The notes beneath the pieces were generated by a model. The model made no database searches. It had not been told where the DNA came from and saw only the letters and a program-made list of their open reading frames with translations. The position numbers and the translations under genes were made by a program. A stretch of 36,477 nt of DNA from a virus, in the IMG/VR virus record IMGVR_UViG_3300046777_001266, positions 1 through 36,477 of that record; one strand, given 5' to 3'. This document shows, in pieces, positions 22,783 through 28,969 of the stretch (position 1 is the first letter of the stretch; the number at the start of each line of letters is the position of its first letter).

Positions 22783-23103
22783 ATGAGATATCTTGTTTAT
22801 TCTCTCTTAATATTTTTAACAGCTTGTAGTCATACAAGTGAAGAAACTATTGAAACTGGTCCTTGTGGTACTGCTACTAAGGAAATAAATTATCCTGCTG
22901 ATGTGAAGCCGATCATTAGACAGCATTGTATTTCCTGCCACAAAGACTACATCTATTACGATAGTTTGAATGCAGATGTCAATACTGGAGATTTCTACAA
23001 GAGAGTAATCGTTAAAAGAGATATGCCACCATCATCAGGATTAGATACATGTGATTACATTATTCTAAAACGATGGATTTATAATGGCCACTCAAACAAC
23101 TAA
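22783..23103 (+). CDS. Predicted lipoprotein with c-type cytochrome haem motif
   Basis: A 106-residue protein. A signal sequence (MRYLVYSLLIFLTAC) ends in the lipobox L-T-A-C15, so C15 is likely lipidated and the protein anchored to a membrane outside the cytoplasm. The mature part has KPIIRQHCISCH, where C49xxC52H53 is the covalent haem c attachment motif. M81 in RDMPP is in the place of the distal haem ligand, and a final helix follows (DYIILKRWIYNG), the order of a small class I cytochrome c. Two further cysteines (C28, C90) may form a disulfide. Function in a phage is unknown; it could touch host electron transport or act as a surface exclusion protein. The ATG lies in an ATGA shared with a possible 16-residue leader. 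It overlaps the next gene by 20 bases. Confidence 0.75.
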   Translation: MRYLVYSLLIFLTACSHTSEETIETGPCGTATKEINYPADVKPIIRQHCISCHKDYIYYDSLNADVNTGDFYKRVIVKRDMPPSSGLDTCDYIILKRWIYNGHSNN

Positions 23104-23317
23104 AAAGTACACAATCAGATTAAAAAATTACTTCGCACCTACTCCCAAGCTTTTCAGAGTTATTGGCGATACTTTATTAAGTGTTGGTAGCTTACTTACT
23201 GGCTATCAAATACTTTGCGATGAAAAGACACTTGCATTAATTTCTTTAACACTTACTTTAATCGGTAAGTTTATGACTAACTTAGCATCATTAGATGTTA
23301 ATGAAACGACCTCTTAA
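23084..23317 (+). CDS. Holin-like membrane protein (probable)
   Basis: A 77-residue protein. A basic N-terminus is followed by PKLFRVIGDTLLSVGSLLTG (about 21-40, first membrane segment) and KTLALISLTLTLIGKFMTNL (about 48-67, second membrane segment), then a short polar tail. This two-segment layout with GKF/MTNL resembles a group of small holin-like proteins in Bacteroidota phages. Holins make lesions in the inner membrane at the end of infection. The gene overlaps the cytochrome-like gene by 20 bases in another frame. The main endolysin is far away (32287), so the role remains uncertain. Confidence 0.55.
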   Translation: MATQTTKKYTIRLKNYFAPTPKLFRVIGDTLLSVGSLLTGYQILCDEKTLALISLTLTLIGKFMTNLASLDVNETTS

Positions 23318-23393
23318 ATCATATATGCCTGAAGGATGCTTAAGTATATTATTTATACTATTAGTCTTATACTTGCTCTTATGGCAACAATGA
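23301..23393 (+). CDS. Possible 30-residue membrane peptide (alternative to 23336)
   Basis: ATG at 23301, inside the end of the holin-like gene, gives MKRPLKSYMPEGCLSILFILLVLYLLLWQQ. It has a basic start and one hydrophobic segment. It overlaps the 60-residue frame at 23336-23518 extensively, so possibly only one is real, or both as a nested pair. A Shine-Dalgarno-like GAAGG lies just before the other start but too close to it. Confidence 0.25.
   Translation: MKRPLKSYMPEGCLSILFILLVLYLLLWQQ
23304..23318 (+). repeat. 15-bp direct repeat, right copy
   Basis: Identical to 22721-22735 (AAACGACCTCTTAAA). It covers the last codons and stop of the holin-like gene. Confidence 0.7.
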
Positions 23394-23518
23394 TTTTTGT
23401 ACTCTGTGTGATACTGCTTGAGGCAGTTGTTTTAATAACAGCTAAAAGCATTAACTTATTTAAAGGTAAAAAATATGATAAGCACAGAATTTCTCAAGGT
23501 CCTAACGATTGTTTATGA
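23336..23518 (+). CDS. Hypothetical single-pass membrane protein
   Basis: A 60-residue protein with a long hydrophobic segment (about 4-38, IIYTISLILALMATMIFVLC and onward) and a basic tail (KGKKYDKHR). It overlaps the next gene by 44 bases. It could be a small lysis-associated or envelope protein. I am unsure between this frame and the shorter one at 23301-23393. Confidence 0.4.
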   Translation: MLKYIIYTISLILALMATMIFVLCVILLEAVVLITAKSINLFKGKKYDKHRISQGPNDCL

Positions 23519-23759
23519 AACTGATGATCTAGATGAGATCATTGGCGATTCTAATGCCAGGTCTTTTAAAAGACATGTGCTTATTCCTTATCAAAATATA
23601 TTTTTCTTACAGGAAGGCATAGATAAGCGAGAAACGGAGATTATACTAATAGATGGAGAAACTATCATCGCATTAGAGAAGATGGCTGTAATCGAAGAAA
23701 AATGGCATAAATGGTACGAACTAAACCATTCCTTAACATTTTATACTAAATCAAATTGA
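23475..23759 (+). CDS. Hypothetical protein
   Basis: A 94-residue, acidic protein (starts MISTEFLKVLTIVYETDDLD). It has an alpha/beta pattern and a WHKWYELNH segment near the C-terminus. I do not recognise it. It overlaps both the membrane protein before it and, by a TTGA, the metallophosphoesterase after it, so it is part of the same operon. Confidence 0.5.
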   Translation: MISTEFLKVLTIVYETDDLDEIIGDSNARSFKRHVLIPYQNIFFLQEGIDKRETEIILIDGETIIALEKMAVIEEKWHKWYELNHSLTFYTKSN

Positions 23760-24769
23760 AACAAGAACACATTGACCTATGCAAGAACTATCATAGAGCA
23801 AGAAAATTATACGATAAATACTTTAATGATGTACTCCAATGGATAATGAAAAATCCACATGCAAAGAATGGAGAATTAAGTAACTATTGGAAAATAAGCA
23901 CACAAAAAGAAGTTACTGATATGACCTATCGCATCTTTGCTGATGCTAGGACAGTTTCTAATTATTACCATCATAAGATGGATGTAAACGAGGCACCGGT
24001 AGGAATGCCTGACTTCGAAGATGGATTGACTTCTGACCTAAGATGGTTTGAAGCACCACATCAGAAGATGCTTGTGTTATCTGATATTCACTTTCCTTAC
24101 CATGATAAGCAAGCACTAATGGTTGCACTTCGCACAGGTAAACAAGAGAATGTAGATAGTATCCTGCTCAATGGAGATATCCTTGACTTTTACCAACTAA
24201 GCAAATTCACAAAAGACTATCGCAAACCATCAGTAAAGGCAGAGCTTGACATATTTAGATACTTTATTGATCAACTTAAGCAAAGATTTCCTGATGCTGC
24301 CATCTATTATAAACTTGGCAACCATGAAGTGCGATTAGATAGATGGATAAAGCACAATGCACAGATGTTTGATGGAATGCTAGACCTTGAGCACCTGATT
24401 AACTTTAAGGAGGCGAATATTATATACCTTAAGGATAACATCGGAGTGAAATTTGGAAAGCTGAATATCATTCATGGACATGAAGTCAGAGCTAACGGCT
24501 CACTTGTAAATATTGCAAGGACTTACTATATGAAAACTAACAGTAATATTATGCTAGGCCATTGGCACCAGGTACAAGAATTTACTACTAAAACATTGAA
24601 TGGAGATCTGCATGGTGCTTGGGCAACCGGTTGCTTATGTAAATTAGATGCAGACTATACTTATGGCATTAATAGCTGGAGTCATGGCTTCGCAATAGTA
24701 GAACTAACTGATGCTAAAGGCAATTTCCGAGTAAGAAACTACAAGATCATCAATGGAGAATTAGCTTAA
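23756..24769 (+). CDS. Calcineurin-like metallophosphoesterase
   Basis: A 337-residue protein. The catalytic domain (about 104-315) has all family motifs: SDIH (109-112), NGDILD (139-144), GNHE (188-191), IIHGH (238-242) and GHWH (268-271), which hold two metals. The first ~95 residues form a helical domain (NYHRARKLYDKYFNDVLQWI), perhaps DNA-binding or oligomerising. The substrate, nucleotide or nucleic acid phosphodiester or phosphate ester, is unknown; enzymes of this fold in phages are often near replication or recombination genes. Start is TTG at 23756 (TTGA overlap). The first ATG in frame (residue 31) would cut into the N-terminal domain. It is followed by the terminator array. Confidence 0.85.
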   Translation: MKQEHIDLCKNYHRARKLYDKYFNDVLQWIMKNPHAKNGELSNYWKISTQKEVTDMTYRIFADARTVSNYYHHKMDVNEAPVGMPDFEDGLTSDLRWFEAPHQKMLVLSDIHFPYHDKQALMVALRTGKQENVDSILLNGDILDFYQLSKFTKDYRKPSVKAELDIFRYFIDQLKQRFPDAAIYYKLGNHEVRLDRWIKHNAQMFDGMLDLEHLINFKEANIIYLKDNIGVKFGKLNIIHGHEVRANGSLVNIARTYYMKTNSNIMLGHWHQVQEFTTKTLNGDLHGAWATGCLCKLDADYTYGINSWSHGFAIVELTDAKGNFRVRNYKIINGELA

Positions 24770-24793
24770 AGGAGTCGAATTCGACCACTTTAA
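24766..24793. repeat. 28-bp interrupted palindrome
   Basis: Outer arms TTAAAG (24766-24771) and CTTTAA (24788-24793) flank the perfect palindrome GTCGAATTCGAC (24774-24785), with GA and CA between. It overlaps the stop of the metallophosphoesterase. Symmetric dsDNA of this sort could be an operator; as RNA it would be a hairpin with a four-base loop. Confidence 0.7.
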
Positions 24794-24845
24794 ATCCATC
24801 GAATATGATGTAATAAGATACGTTCTTTATATTGAGTTCAGCCAA

Positions 24846-24881
24846 GAGTGATATATCGGATTTGGATGTATCACTTTTTTT
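24846..24881 (+). terminator. Rho-independent-like terminator 1
   Basis: GTGATATAT (24848-24856) pairs with ATGTATCAC (24866-24874), one G-U pair, extended by C57-G65 with a seven-base loop. Seven T follow (24875-24881). It ends the transcript through the metallophosphoesterase. Confidence 0.85.
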
Positions 24882-24891
24882 ATTATGTTTG
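24861..24891 (+). promoter_or_regulatory. Candidate Bacteroidota promoter 1 (TTTG-N19-TATGTTTG)
   Basis: TTTG at 24861-24864 lies in the loop region of terminator 1; after 19 bases TATGTTTG (24884-24891) fits TAnnTTTG. A transcript would start near 24896 and reach terminator 2 at 24927-24951, giving an RNA of about 55 nt without an open frame. Confidence 0.45.
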
Positions 24892-24926
24892 TAGCTTCAT
24901 AGAAAATAGTTTATTTAGTTTTGATT

Positions 24927-24951
24927 GAGGCAAGAGAAATCTTGCCTTTTT
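24927..24951 (+). terminator. Rho-independent-like terminator 2
   Basis: AGGCAAGA (24928-24935) pairs with TCTTGCCT (24940-24947) over a GAAA tetraloop (24936-24939), a very stable hairpin. A run of T follows (24947-24951). Confidence 0.85.
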
Positions 24952-24954
24952 CAT

Positions 24955-24962
24955 TATATTTG
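24955..24962 (+). promoter_or_regulatory. Perfect -7 element TATATTTG (second in gap)
   Basis: TATATTTG directly follows terminator 2. Suitable TTG boxes are not at the best distance (10 or 27 bases), so the promoter is less certain. It would give an RNA of about 65 nt to terminator 3. Confidence 0.35.
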
Positions 24963-25002
24963 TCTTGCGATTTCGAGTTTTTTGTTAGTTTCTTTCCTTT
25001 AC

Positions 25003-25033
25003 AAAGCCTCCATCCTTTGGGGGCTTTATTTTT
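25003..25033 (+). terminator. Rho-independent-like terminator 3
   Basis: AAAGCCTCC (25003-25011) pairs with GGGGGCTTT (25019-25027), with one G-U pair and a seven-base loop. ATTTTTAT follows. The third terminator in under 200 bases. Confidence 0.8.
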
Positions 25034-25094
25034 ATATGAAAGTTTTTACCTACAATATCAATCAATTACATAAAAAAGTAAAAATATTTTAGGT

Positions 25095-25129
25095 TTTGTA
25101 CTTGTGTAATTATAAAACTACTATATTTG
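25095..25129 (+). promoter_or_regulatory. Strong Bacteroidota promoter for the early region
   Basis: TTTG at 25095-25098 (spacer 23) or TTG at 25102-25104 (spacer 17) with a perfect TATATTTG at 25122-25129. Transcription would start around 25134 and give an A-rich leader of about 28 nt to the ATG at 25162. It probably drives the replication and regulatory gene block. The stretch 24770-25161 holds no gene, only the palindrome, three terminators and candidate promoters listed here. Confidence 0.7.
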
Positions 25130-25161
25130 CAACATCAACAACAACAAAAAACGCAAATAAT

Positions 25162-25347
25162 ATGAACACATTAGCATTAATTATCGAAGGTACTTACACT
25201 TCAAACATTCAAACATTAGAATGGGAATGTCCATTTACAGGTAACAAAAAAAATGCATGGGGCGAATTTAATTATAATGGCGATTATTATTCACATGATG
25301 TATATGATGAAAATGATAATGTAGTATATACTGTACTTGCAAAGTAA
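25162..25347 (+). CDS. First gene of early operon, hypothetical
   Basis: A 61-residue acidic, aromatic protein (MNTLALIIEGTYTSNIQTLE...). I chose the ATG at 25162 because the promoter's -7 element at 25122-25129 lies inside the longer alternative, whose ATG at 25096 would precede the RNA start. Its leader (ACAACAACAAAAAACGCAAA) is A/C-rich without Shine-Dalgarno site. First-in-operon small acidic proteins are often host-takeover or anti-defence factors, but I have no direct sign of it. Confidence 0.6.
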   Translation: MNTLALIIEGTYTSNIQTLEWECPFTGNKKNAWGEFNYNGDYYSHDVYDENDNVVYTVLAK

Positions 25348-25348
25348 C

Positions 25349-25588
25349 ATGAAAGTAGAAGCAATCAATGCACTTATTGTAGCATCCAGGCAAACAGGAT
25401 GGATAAGAGGCGAGCTTGCTAAGGCAAGTTACAACAAGGATTATGCTCGTTGCAGAGAAATACTTGAATTTTTAATCAGTTGTTACACTGATAATGAATA
25501 TCACAATGCGTGTGCTCAGTGGATTTATGAATGGAAAAAAGAACTAGACAAATATGAAACATTACAACTTAAAAGAACTGCGAGATAA
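25349..25588 (+). CDS. Hypothetical early protein
   Basis: A 79-residue, helical protein. It starts MKVEAINALIVASRQTGW right after the preceding stop (TAACATG) and ends in a basic tail. The segment GWIRGELAKASYNKDYARCREILEFL reads like helices of a small DNA- or protein-binding domain. A TTG start at 25337 is possible but less likely. Its end overlaps the regulator gene. Not recognised. Confidence 0.55.
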   Translation: MKVEAINALIVASRQTGWIRGELAKASYNKDYARCREILEFLISCYTDNEYHNACAQWIYEWKKELDKYETLQLKRTAR

Positions 25589-25796
25589 TCTCAAGTTCGG
25601 GGATGCTAAGGCAATCTCAGAAGAATGCGGAGTAAGTACTACCACATTCCAGAAAGCATTAAGAGGAGAAATTGATACTCCTGCAGCTAAAATGGTTATT
25701 GCAATTACTACTAAATTAGTGGAGCAACGATTAGAAAGAATTGAATATCTAAAAAAAGTAGTAAAACCTTTATATATTAGCAACCATGAAGCATAA
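25554..25796 (+). CDS. Cro/XRE-type helix-turn-helix regulator
   Basis: An 80-residue protein. FGDAKAISEECGVSTTTFQK (15-34) followed by ALRGEIDTP is a recognisable helix-turn-helix, where AISEECGV is helix two and STTTFQKAL the recognition helix. The C-terminus is a basic helix (VEQRLERIEYLKKVVK) that could mediate dimerisation. In phages such proteins switch early or lysogenic transcription. With no integrase in sight, an early-gene regulator is likelier than a prophage repressor. Candidate operators are the palindromes at 24766-24793 and 29240-29251, but this link is only a guess. Confidence 0.65.
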   Translation: MKHYNLKELRDNLKFGDAKAISEECGVSTTTFQKALRGEIDTPAAKMVIAITTKLVEQRLERIEYLKKVVKPLYISNHEA

Positions 25797-25959
25797 ACTA
25801 TTTACTACAGATTTTTATCTATGGAGTTACTGGTGTGCTCAATTTAATAATCATCCTTCAATCTCTAAAGTATATGTTACACGAAAAGGACAGCTACTAT
25901 ATGAATTTGACAAAAAAGCAGCTAGAGCTCTTGAGTCAAGTGATACGGATAGAATTTGA
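25786..25959 (+). CDS. Hypothetical small protein
   Basis: A 57-residue protein beginning MKHKLFTTDFYLWSYWCAQF, with a strand SISKVYVTRKGQLLYEFD and a charged tail. ATG lies inside the end of the regulator gene. The frame looks coding (balanced residues, alternating beta pattern in the middle). It overlaps the frame at 25901-26065. I judge this one the likelier of the two near its start, but both may be used. Confidence 0.45.
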   Translation: MKHKLFTTDFYLWSYWCAQFNNHPSISKVYVTRKGQLLYEFDKKAARALESSDTDRI

Positions 25960-26065
25960 CTGCACTCAGTCTGATAAAAGAGCAGAGCAACTAATTGAAC
26001 TTGCACTATCTCTTGAACTCTACGAGTTAGTAATCGAAATGAAAAAAGACCTAATATTCAAATAG
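25901..26065 (+). CDS. Hypothetical small helical protein
   Basis: A 54-residue protein (MNLTKKQLELLSQVIRIEFD, then a Leu/Glu-rich helix ending KKDLIFK). The ATG at 25901 is preferred to 25835, whose added residues are read through a different gene. It would be a compact helical bundle. It ends seven bases before the ERF gene. Confidence 0.45.
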   Translation: MNLTKKQLELLSQVIRIEFDCTQSDKRAEQLIELALSLELYELVIEMKKDLIFK

Positions 26066-26072
26066 AAAAAAA

Positions 26073-26645
26073 ATGAATGAAATCGCAAACATCATTTATC
26101 ACACTGAGTCATATTGGACTAGTGTTGATCAGGACAAAATTGTCCAGGCTCTGCTCAACTTTCACAAGGCAGACATTAAAATAACTAAAGATAGAACAGT
26201 TCCTGTGGGCGGAGGTAAGACTCGAAGCTATACTACATTGGATGAAATCTTATTAAAGGTTAAGCCAGTGCTTGCAGAGAATGGCTTAGTAATTCATCAG
26301 CATTTAGCAGGTGGAGAATTAATCACAATGCTTATGCATAGCTCAGGTCAGTTCATTGCATCTAAGTTTACATTCGTAGCTATGCAAGGCAACAACACTA
26401 ACAACTTGCAGAACGCTGGTGGAGGACTTACTTACTTGAAGCGTTACACATTATCTGCTTTGCTTCAAATAAACTCTGATGAGGATGATGATGGAGCTTC
26501 TTCTGATGCAGTAGTTAAGCAGAAGTTTCCTGATAACAAGATCAACGAAACAAAGGCTTGGCTTGCCAATGGAGGCGATATTAATATCGTCAAGCAGAAG
26601 TATCAACTAACCGAAATTCAACTTAAACAACTAACTGAACTATAA
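26073..26645 (+). CDS. erf: ERF-family single-strand annealing protein
   Basis: A 190-residue recombination protein. The ERF signature is clear: SYTTLDEILLKVKPVLAENG (52-71) followed by GGGLTYLKRYTLSALLQI (116-133) and an acidic NSDEDDDG (134-141). Proteins of this kind anneal complementary ssDNA and are used for recombination-dependent replication and end joining. The C-terminal part (about 145-190) is a small helical domain. It follows the regulator genes and precedes genes that may form a recombination set with the VRR-NUC nuclease at 30521. Confidence 0.85.
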   Translation: MNEIANIIYHTESYWTSVDQDKIVQALLNFHKADIKITKDRTVPVGGGKTRSYTTLDEILLKVKPVLAENGLVIHQHLAGGELITMLMHSSGQFIASKFTFVAMQGNNTNNLQNAGGGLTYLKRYTLSALLQINSDEDDDGASSDAVVKQKFPDNKINETKAWLANGGDINIVKQKYQLTEIQLKQLTEL

Positions 26646-26664
26646 CAATTTAAAAACTAAAAAA

Positions 26665-27060
26665 ATGACAAAATTAGAAATCGCACTTAATGCATTTAAT
26701 CATTTAGAAAATGAATTTACTGGTCATGACTTTGCAAGACTATGTAAAAAATATGGATTAGAAAAATCTATAAAAAATCCAAGTACAAGAATTAATTTTA
26801 GAACTGAATTTTGTAAAAAACATGCTGAAAAAATAACTCAAAAAACTTGGAGAAAAAAAGTTTCAGGATCTATTCATTTAATTAATTATAAGGAAGCAAA
26901 AAATCCATCTATACAATTAGAAATTGAAAATATGCTAACTCCTAAAAAACAAAAAGATCCAGTTAATTATTTACTTGATATTGCAAAGGAATTAAATAAT
27001 AAAAATGATCAAGCAGTTTTAATTAAAGCAGCTTTAATGATAATCGAAAATGGAAACTAA
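26665..27060 (+). CDS. Hypothetical basic protein in recombination region
   Basis: A 131-residue, very Lys/Asn-rich protein. It has a predicted helical N-terminal half (FTGHDFARLCKKYGLEKSIK) that could be a helix-turn-helix, and a C-terminal helix. Codon use is strongly AT-rich compared with the ERF gene before it. I do not recognise it; DNA binding is inferred from charge. It overlaps the next gene by 11 bases. Confidence 0.55.
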   Translation: MTKLEIALNAFNHLENEFTGHDFARLCKKYGLEKSIKNPSTRINFRTEFCKKHAEKITQKTWRKKVSGSIHLINYKEAKNPSIQLEIENMLTPKKQKDPVNYLLDIAKELNNKNDQAVLIKAALMIIENGN

Positions 27061-27538
27061 ACCAGACATCAGAGATGTAGTTTACTACGGCAAAGAAGTA
27101 AACAAAACACACATAAAAGAGCAATCTGTTGCACTTTTGAAAGACTTAGATGAAGGCCACATAACTCCGCTACAATTAGCTGCACAATTCAAATTTGTTG
27201 AAGATGTAATCACTAATGTTAAAGAAGAACTTCGCCAAAGAGTTATTGCAGAGCAGAGTAAGTACGGCAAAGAGAGAATGACTTATCATGGAGCAACCTT
27301 CGACATCAAAGAAGCTGGAATCAAGTATGACTTCAGCCAGTGCCAGGATGATATATGGAATGACATTGATAAGCAAATCCAAGCATTAACTGACCAACGC
27401 AAAGAGCGTGAAGCATTCCTTAAGAGCCTTAAAGAGCGTTTGACTTATGTCGATGAAAGCACAGGCGAAATTGTTACAATCAATCCTCCACAAAAGAAAT
27501 CCACTACAACCTATTCAATCACATGGAGCAAAGAATGA
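27050..27538 (+). CDS. Hypothetical recombination-associated protein
   Basis: A 162-residue protein. The N-terminal region is helical (LLKDLDEGHITPLQLAAQ) and the middle a possible beta element (YHGATFDIKEAGIKYDFS). A charged coiled coil follows (IDKQIQALTDQRKEREAFLK), then a low-complexity end (INPPQKKSTTTYSITW). This arrangement, with a short beta element before a coiled coil and a Pro/Lys/Thr tail, is seen in uncharacterised phage proteins located next to ERF or nuclease genes. Exact role unknown. Confidence 0.55.
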   Translation: METKPDIRDVVYYGKEVNKTHIKEQSVALLKDLDEGHITPLQLAAQFKFVEDVITNVKEELRQRVIAEQSKYGKERMTYHGATFDIKEAGIKYDFSQCQDDIWNDIDKQIQALTDQRKEREAFLKSLKERLTYVDESTGEIVTINPPQKKSTTTYSITWSKE

Positions 27539-27942
27539 CAAAGGAGCAATGGGCATTATTCATGTTCATCTCACTAACTCAGCAAGCAGAGGCCTGGAGT
27601 TATGCTTTGAAAGGCACTCTCGAAAAGAAAACTAAAATGATGCTTAATGACTACATGGTCCAAGCAACAAGATTTAGCAAGCACATATCCAAGTACTATG
27701 ACTTGGATGAACTGCACGAGCAGTCAGTAGTGTGGAGTGATTTAATGGATTACATCCGCACTAAATCTCACACTGATCAGGAACGGTTATACTGGGGTCT
27801 TAGAGAATTCTTTCACAAGCTTGAAAACAATCACGAAGCATGGCACAAATGCGAAAAATGCGAAACTAATTATGACCTCAGAATTGATGATTACTGTCCA
27901 AACTGCAATCAAAATGAATCACCTAAAGATATCACTGATTAA
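27535..27942 (+). CDS. Hypothetical protein with C-terminal zinc-ribbon-like cysteines
   Basis: A 135-residue protein. I prefer ATG 27535, which shares ATGA with the preceding stop, to ATG 27523. Most of it is helical. C106xxC109 and C121xxC124 near the C-terminus form a small zinc-ribbon pattern (CEKC...CPNC), suggesting contact with nucleic acid or protein. It overlaps the next gene by 29 bases. Confidence 0.55.
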   Translation: MTKEQWALFMFISLTQQAEAWSYALKGTLEKKTKMMLNDYMVQATRFSKHISKYYDLDELHEQSVVWSDLMDYIRTKSHTDQERLYWGLREFFHKLENNHEAWHKCEKCETNYDLRIDDYCPNCNQNESPKDITD

Positions 27943-28186
27943 CCGTAGAGATTTGCTCTTTGAAGAATACCTCGATAATCTTACCAAGTATGAAAAGTGG
28001 AGAGCCAATGTCAAAGACATGGTAGTATGCAACGGCAAGGCAAATAAGAGTGGCGAGCAGATGCTTAAGATACTTCGAGATAATCTACGCAACACATCCA
28101 GGAAGCTCAGGATCTTAGATGCACAGATAACAGGAATCAAGAAACCTTATCCTGATAATTTACACACAATTTTAGAAATCAATTGA
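27914..28186 (+). CDS. Hypothetical helical protein
   Basis: A 90-residue basic protein (MNHLKISLINRRDLLFEEYL...). ATG 27914 overlaps the previous gene in another frame; an upstream start at 27821 would be inside it and gives less protein-like sequence. The middle and end look like a helical hairpin (EQMLKILRDNLRNTSRKLRIL). Not recognised. Confidence 0.5.
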   Translation: MNHLKISLINRRDLLFEEYLDNLTKYEKWRANVKDMVVCNGKANKSGEQMLKILRDNLRNTSRKLRILDAQITGIKKPYPDNLHTILEIN

Positions 28187-28187
28187 A

Positions 28188-28511
28188 ATGAAACTGTTAA
28201 CCGAAATAATCAAAGATAAGCTCATAGAAGAGCAAACTAACTTCGAGTGGAACAAGTACACTCATAACATGATTAATGACCTTATAGAGCTTTGTAATGA
28301 GCTTAAAGGCCAAGAACTCCGCAATATTGACCAAGCTTTTCGCTCAGGATACATGACTGAAGATAAATGGGCATTAGACCTGGAAGTATATGATCACATT
28401 CTCATCCATTACAACGAGGAAATTCTGACCTTTGATGAGTTTGAGCAGGAGAAGAAACGAGTAGCATTTTTTAAAAAGAACTTTGCAGATGAAGGAGGAA
28501 ACAATGAGTAA
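28188..28511 (+). CDS. Hypothetical acidic helical protein
   Basis: A 107-residue protein (MKLLTEIIKDKLIEEQTNFE...), rich in Glu, Leu and Lys, predicted largely helical. Its last codons contain the Shine-Dalgarno sequence of the following gene (GAAGGAGG). Start follows the previous stop by one base. Not recognised. Confidence 0.5.
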   Translation: MKLLTEIIKDKLIEEQTNFEWNKYTHNMINDLIELCNELKGQELRNIDQAFRSGYMTEDKWALDLEVYDHILIHYNEEILTFDEFEQEKKRVAFFKKNFADEGGNNE

Positions 28512-28716
28512 GATTACAGCAGTTGAATGGTTGTGGAATGAAAGCCAATCAAGAGAATTACAAGCATGTGATTTTGAAAAAGCTCTTGCAATGGAAAAAG
28601 AGCAAATGATTCATACTTTGTTAGATGTTGCTTATGGTGAAGGAAAATCTTTAATTGATTGGGATATTGCAGAACAATATTATAATAAAAAATTCAAAGG
28701 AGGTCAAAATGAGTAA
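28504..28716 (+). CDS. Small conserved phage protein, MEKEQ type
   Basis: A 70-residue protein (MSKITAVEWLWNESQSRELQ...). The motif AMEKEQ, later EQYYNKKF, marks a group of small proteins repeated in many phages and prophages of Bacteroidota, function unknown. The ATG at 28504 is fixed by an excellent GGAGG (28494-28498) five bases before it, unusual for this phage and host group. The product shares AMEKEQ and QYYN with 28962-29234, so the two are probably distant paralogues. Confidence 0.6.
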   Translation: MSKITAVEWLWNESQSRELQACDFEKALAMEKEQMIHTLLDVAYGEGKSLIDWDIAEQYYNKKFKGGQNE

Positions 28717-28969
28717 TTATATTATTCAAGCTAAAATAGAAGTAATTGACAACAATTTGTTTGAACTAACAGGCAAAGAAGATTCAATGTTGATTGATAT
28801 AGCAATTAATCTTAATGATATCACAGCAATCAGACAAAAAGTTAATGAAGAAGGTATAGTAGAAGAAGGACAATGCATAGTTTATCTGAAATGTGGAGAA
28901 AATTTTACCATCTTTTCAAGCTATGAAACAATTCTTCTTTTAATGATTAAAGGAGGTCAAGATGAGTAA
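28709..28969 (+). CDS. Hypothetical small beta protein
   Basis: An 86-residue protein starting MSNYIIQAKIEVIDNNLFEL. A beta-hairpin-like region includes GQCIVYLKCGENFTIFSSYE. ATG 28709 is chosen because AAAGGAGGTC (28696-28705) precedes it with good spacing. It overlaps the gene before it by eight bases. Not recognised. Confidence 0.55.
   Translation: MSNYIIQAKIEVIDNNLFELTGKEDSMLIDIAINLNDITAIRQKVNEEGIVEEGQCIVYLKCGENFTIFSSYETILLLMIKGGQDE

Noticed and set aside
24769-24800. tRNA 3'-end-like sequence (GTCGAATTCGACC...CTTT), as at some attachment sites
   Set aside because: No cloverleaf can be built with the upstream coding DNA, there is no integrase, and the similarity is explained by the palindrome.
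25096-25161. Longer start for the first early gene (ATG 25096)
   Set aside because: The promoter -7 element lies within it, so the RNA would begin after that ATG.
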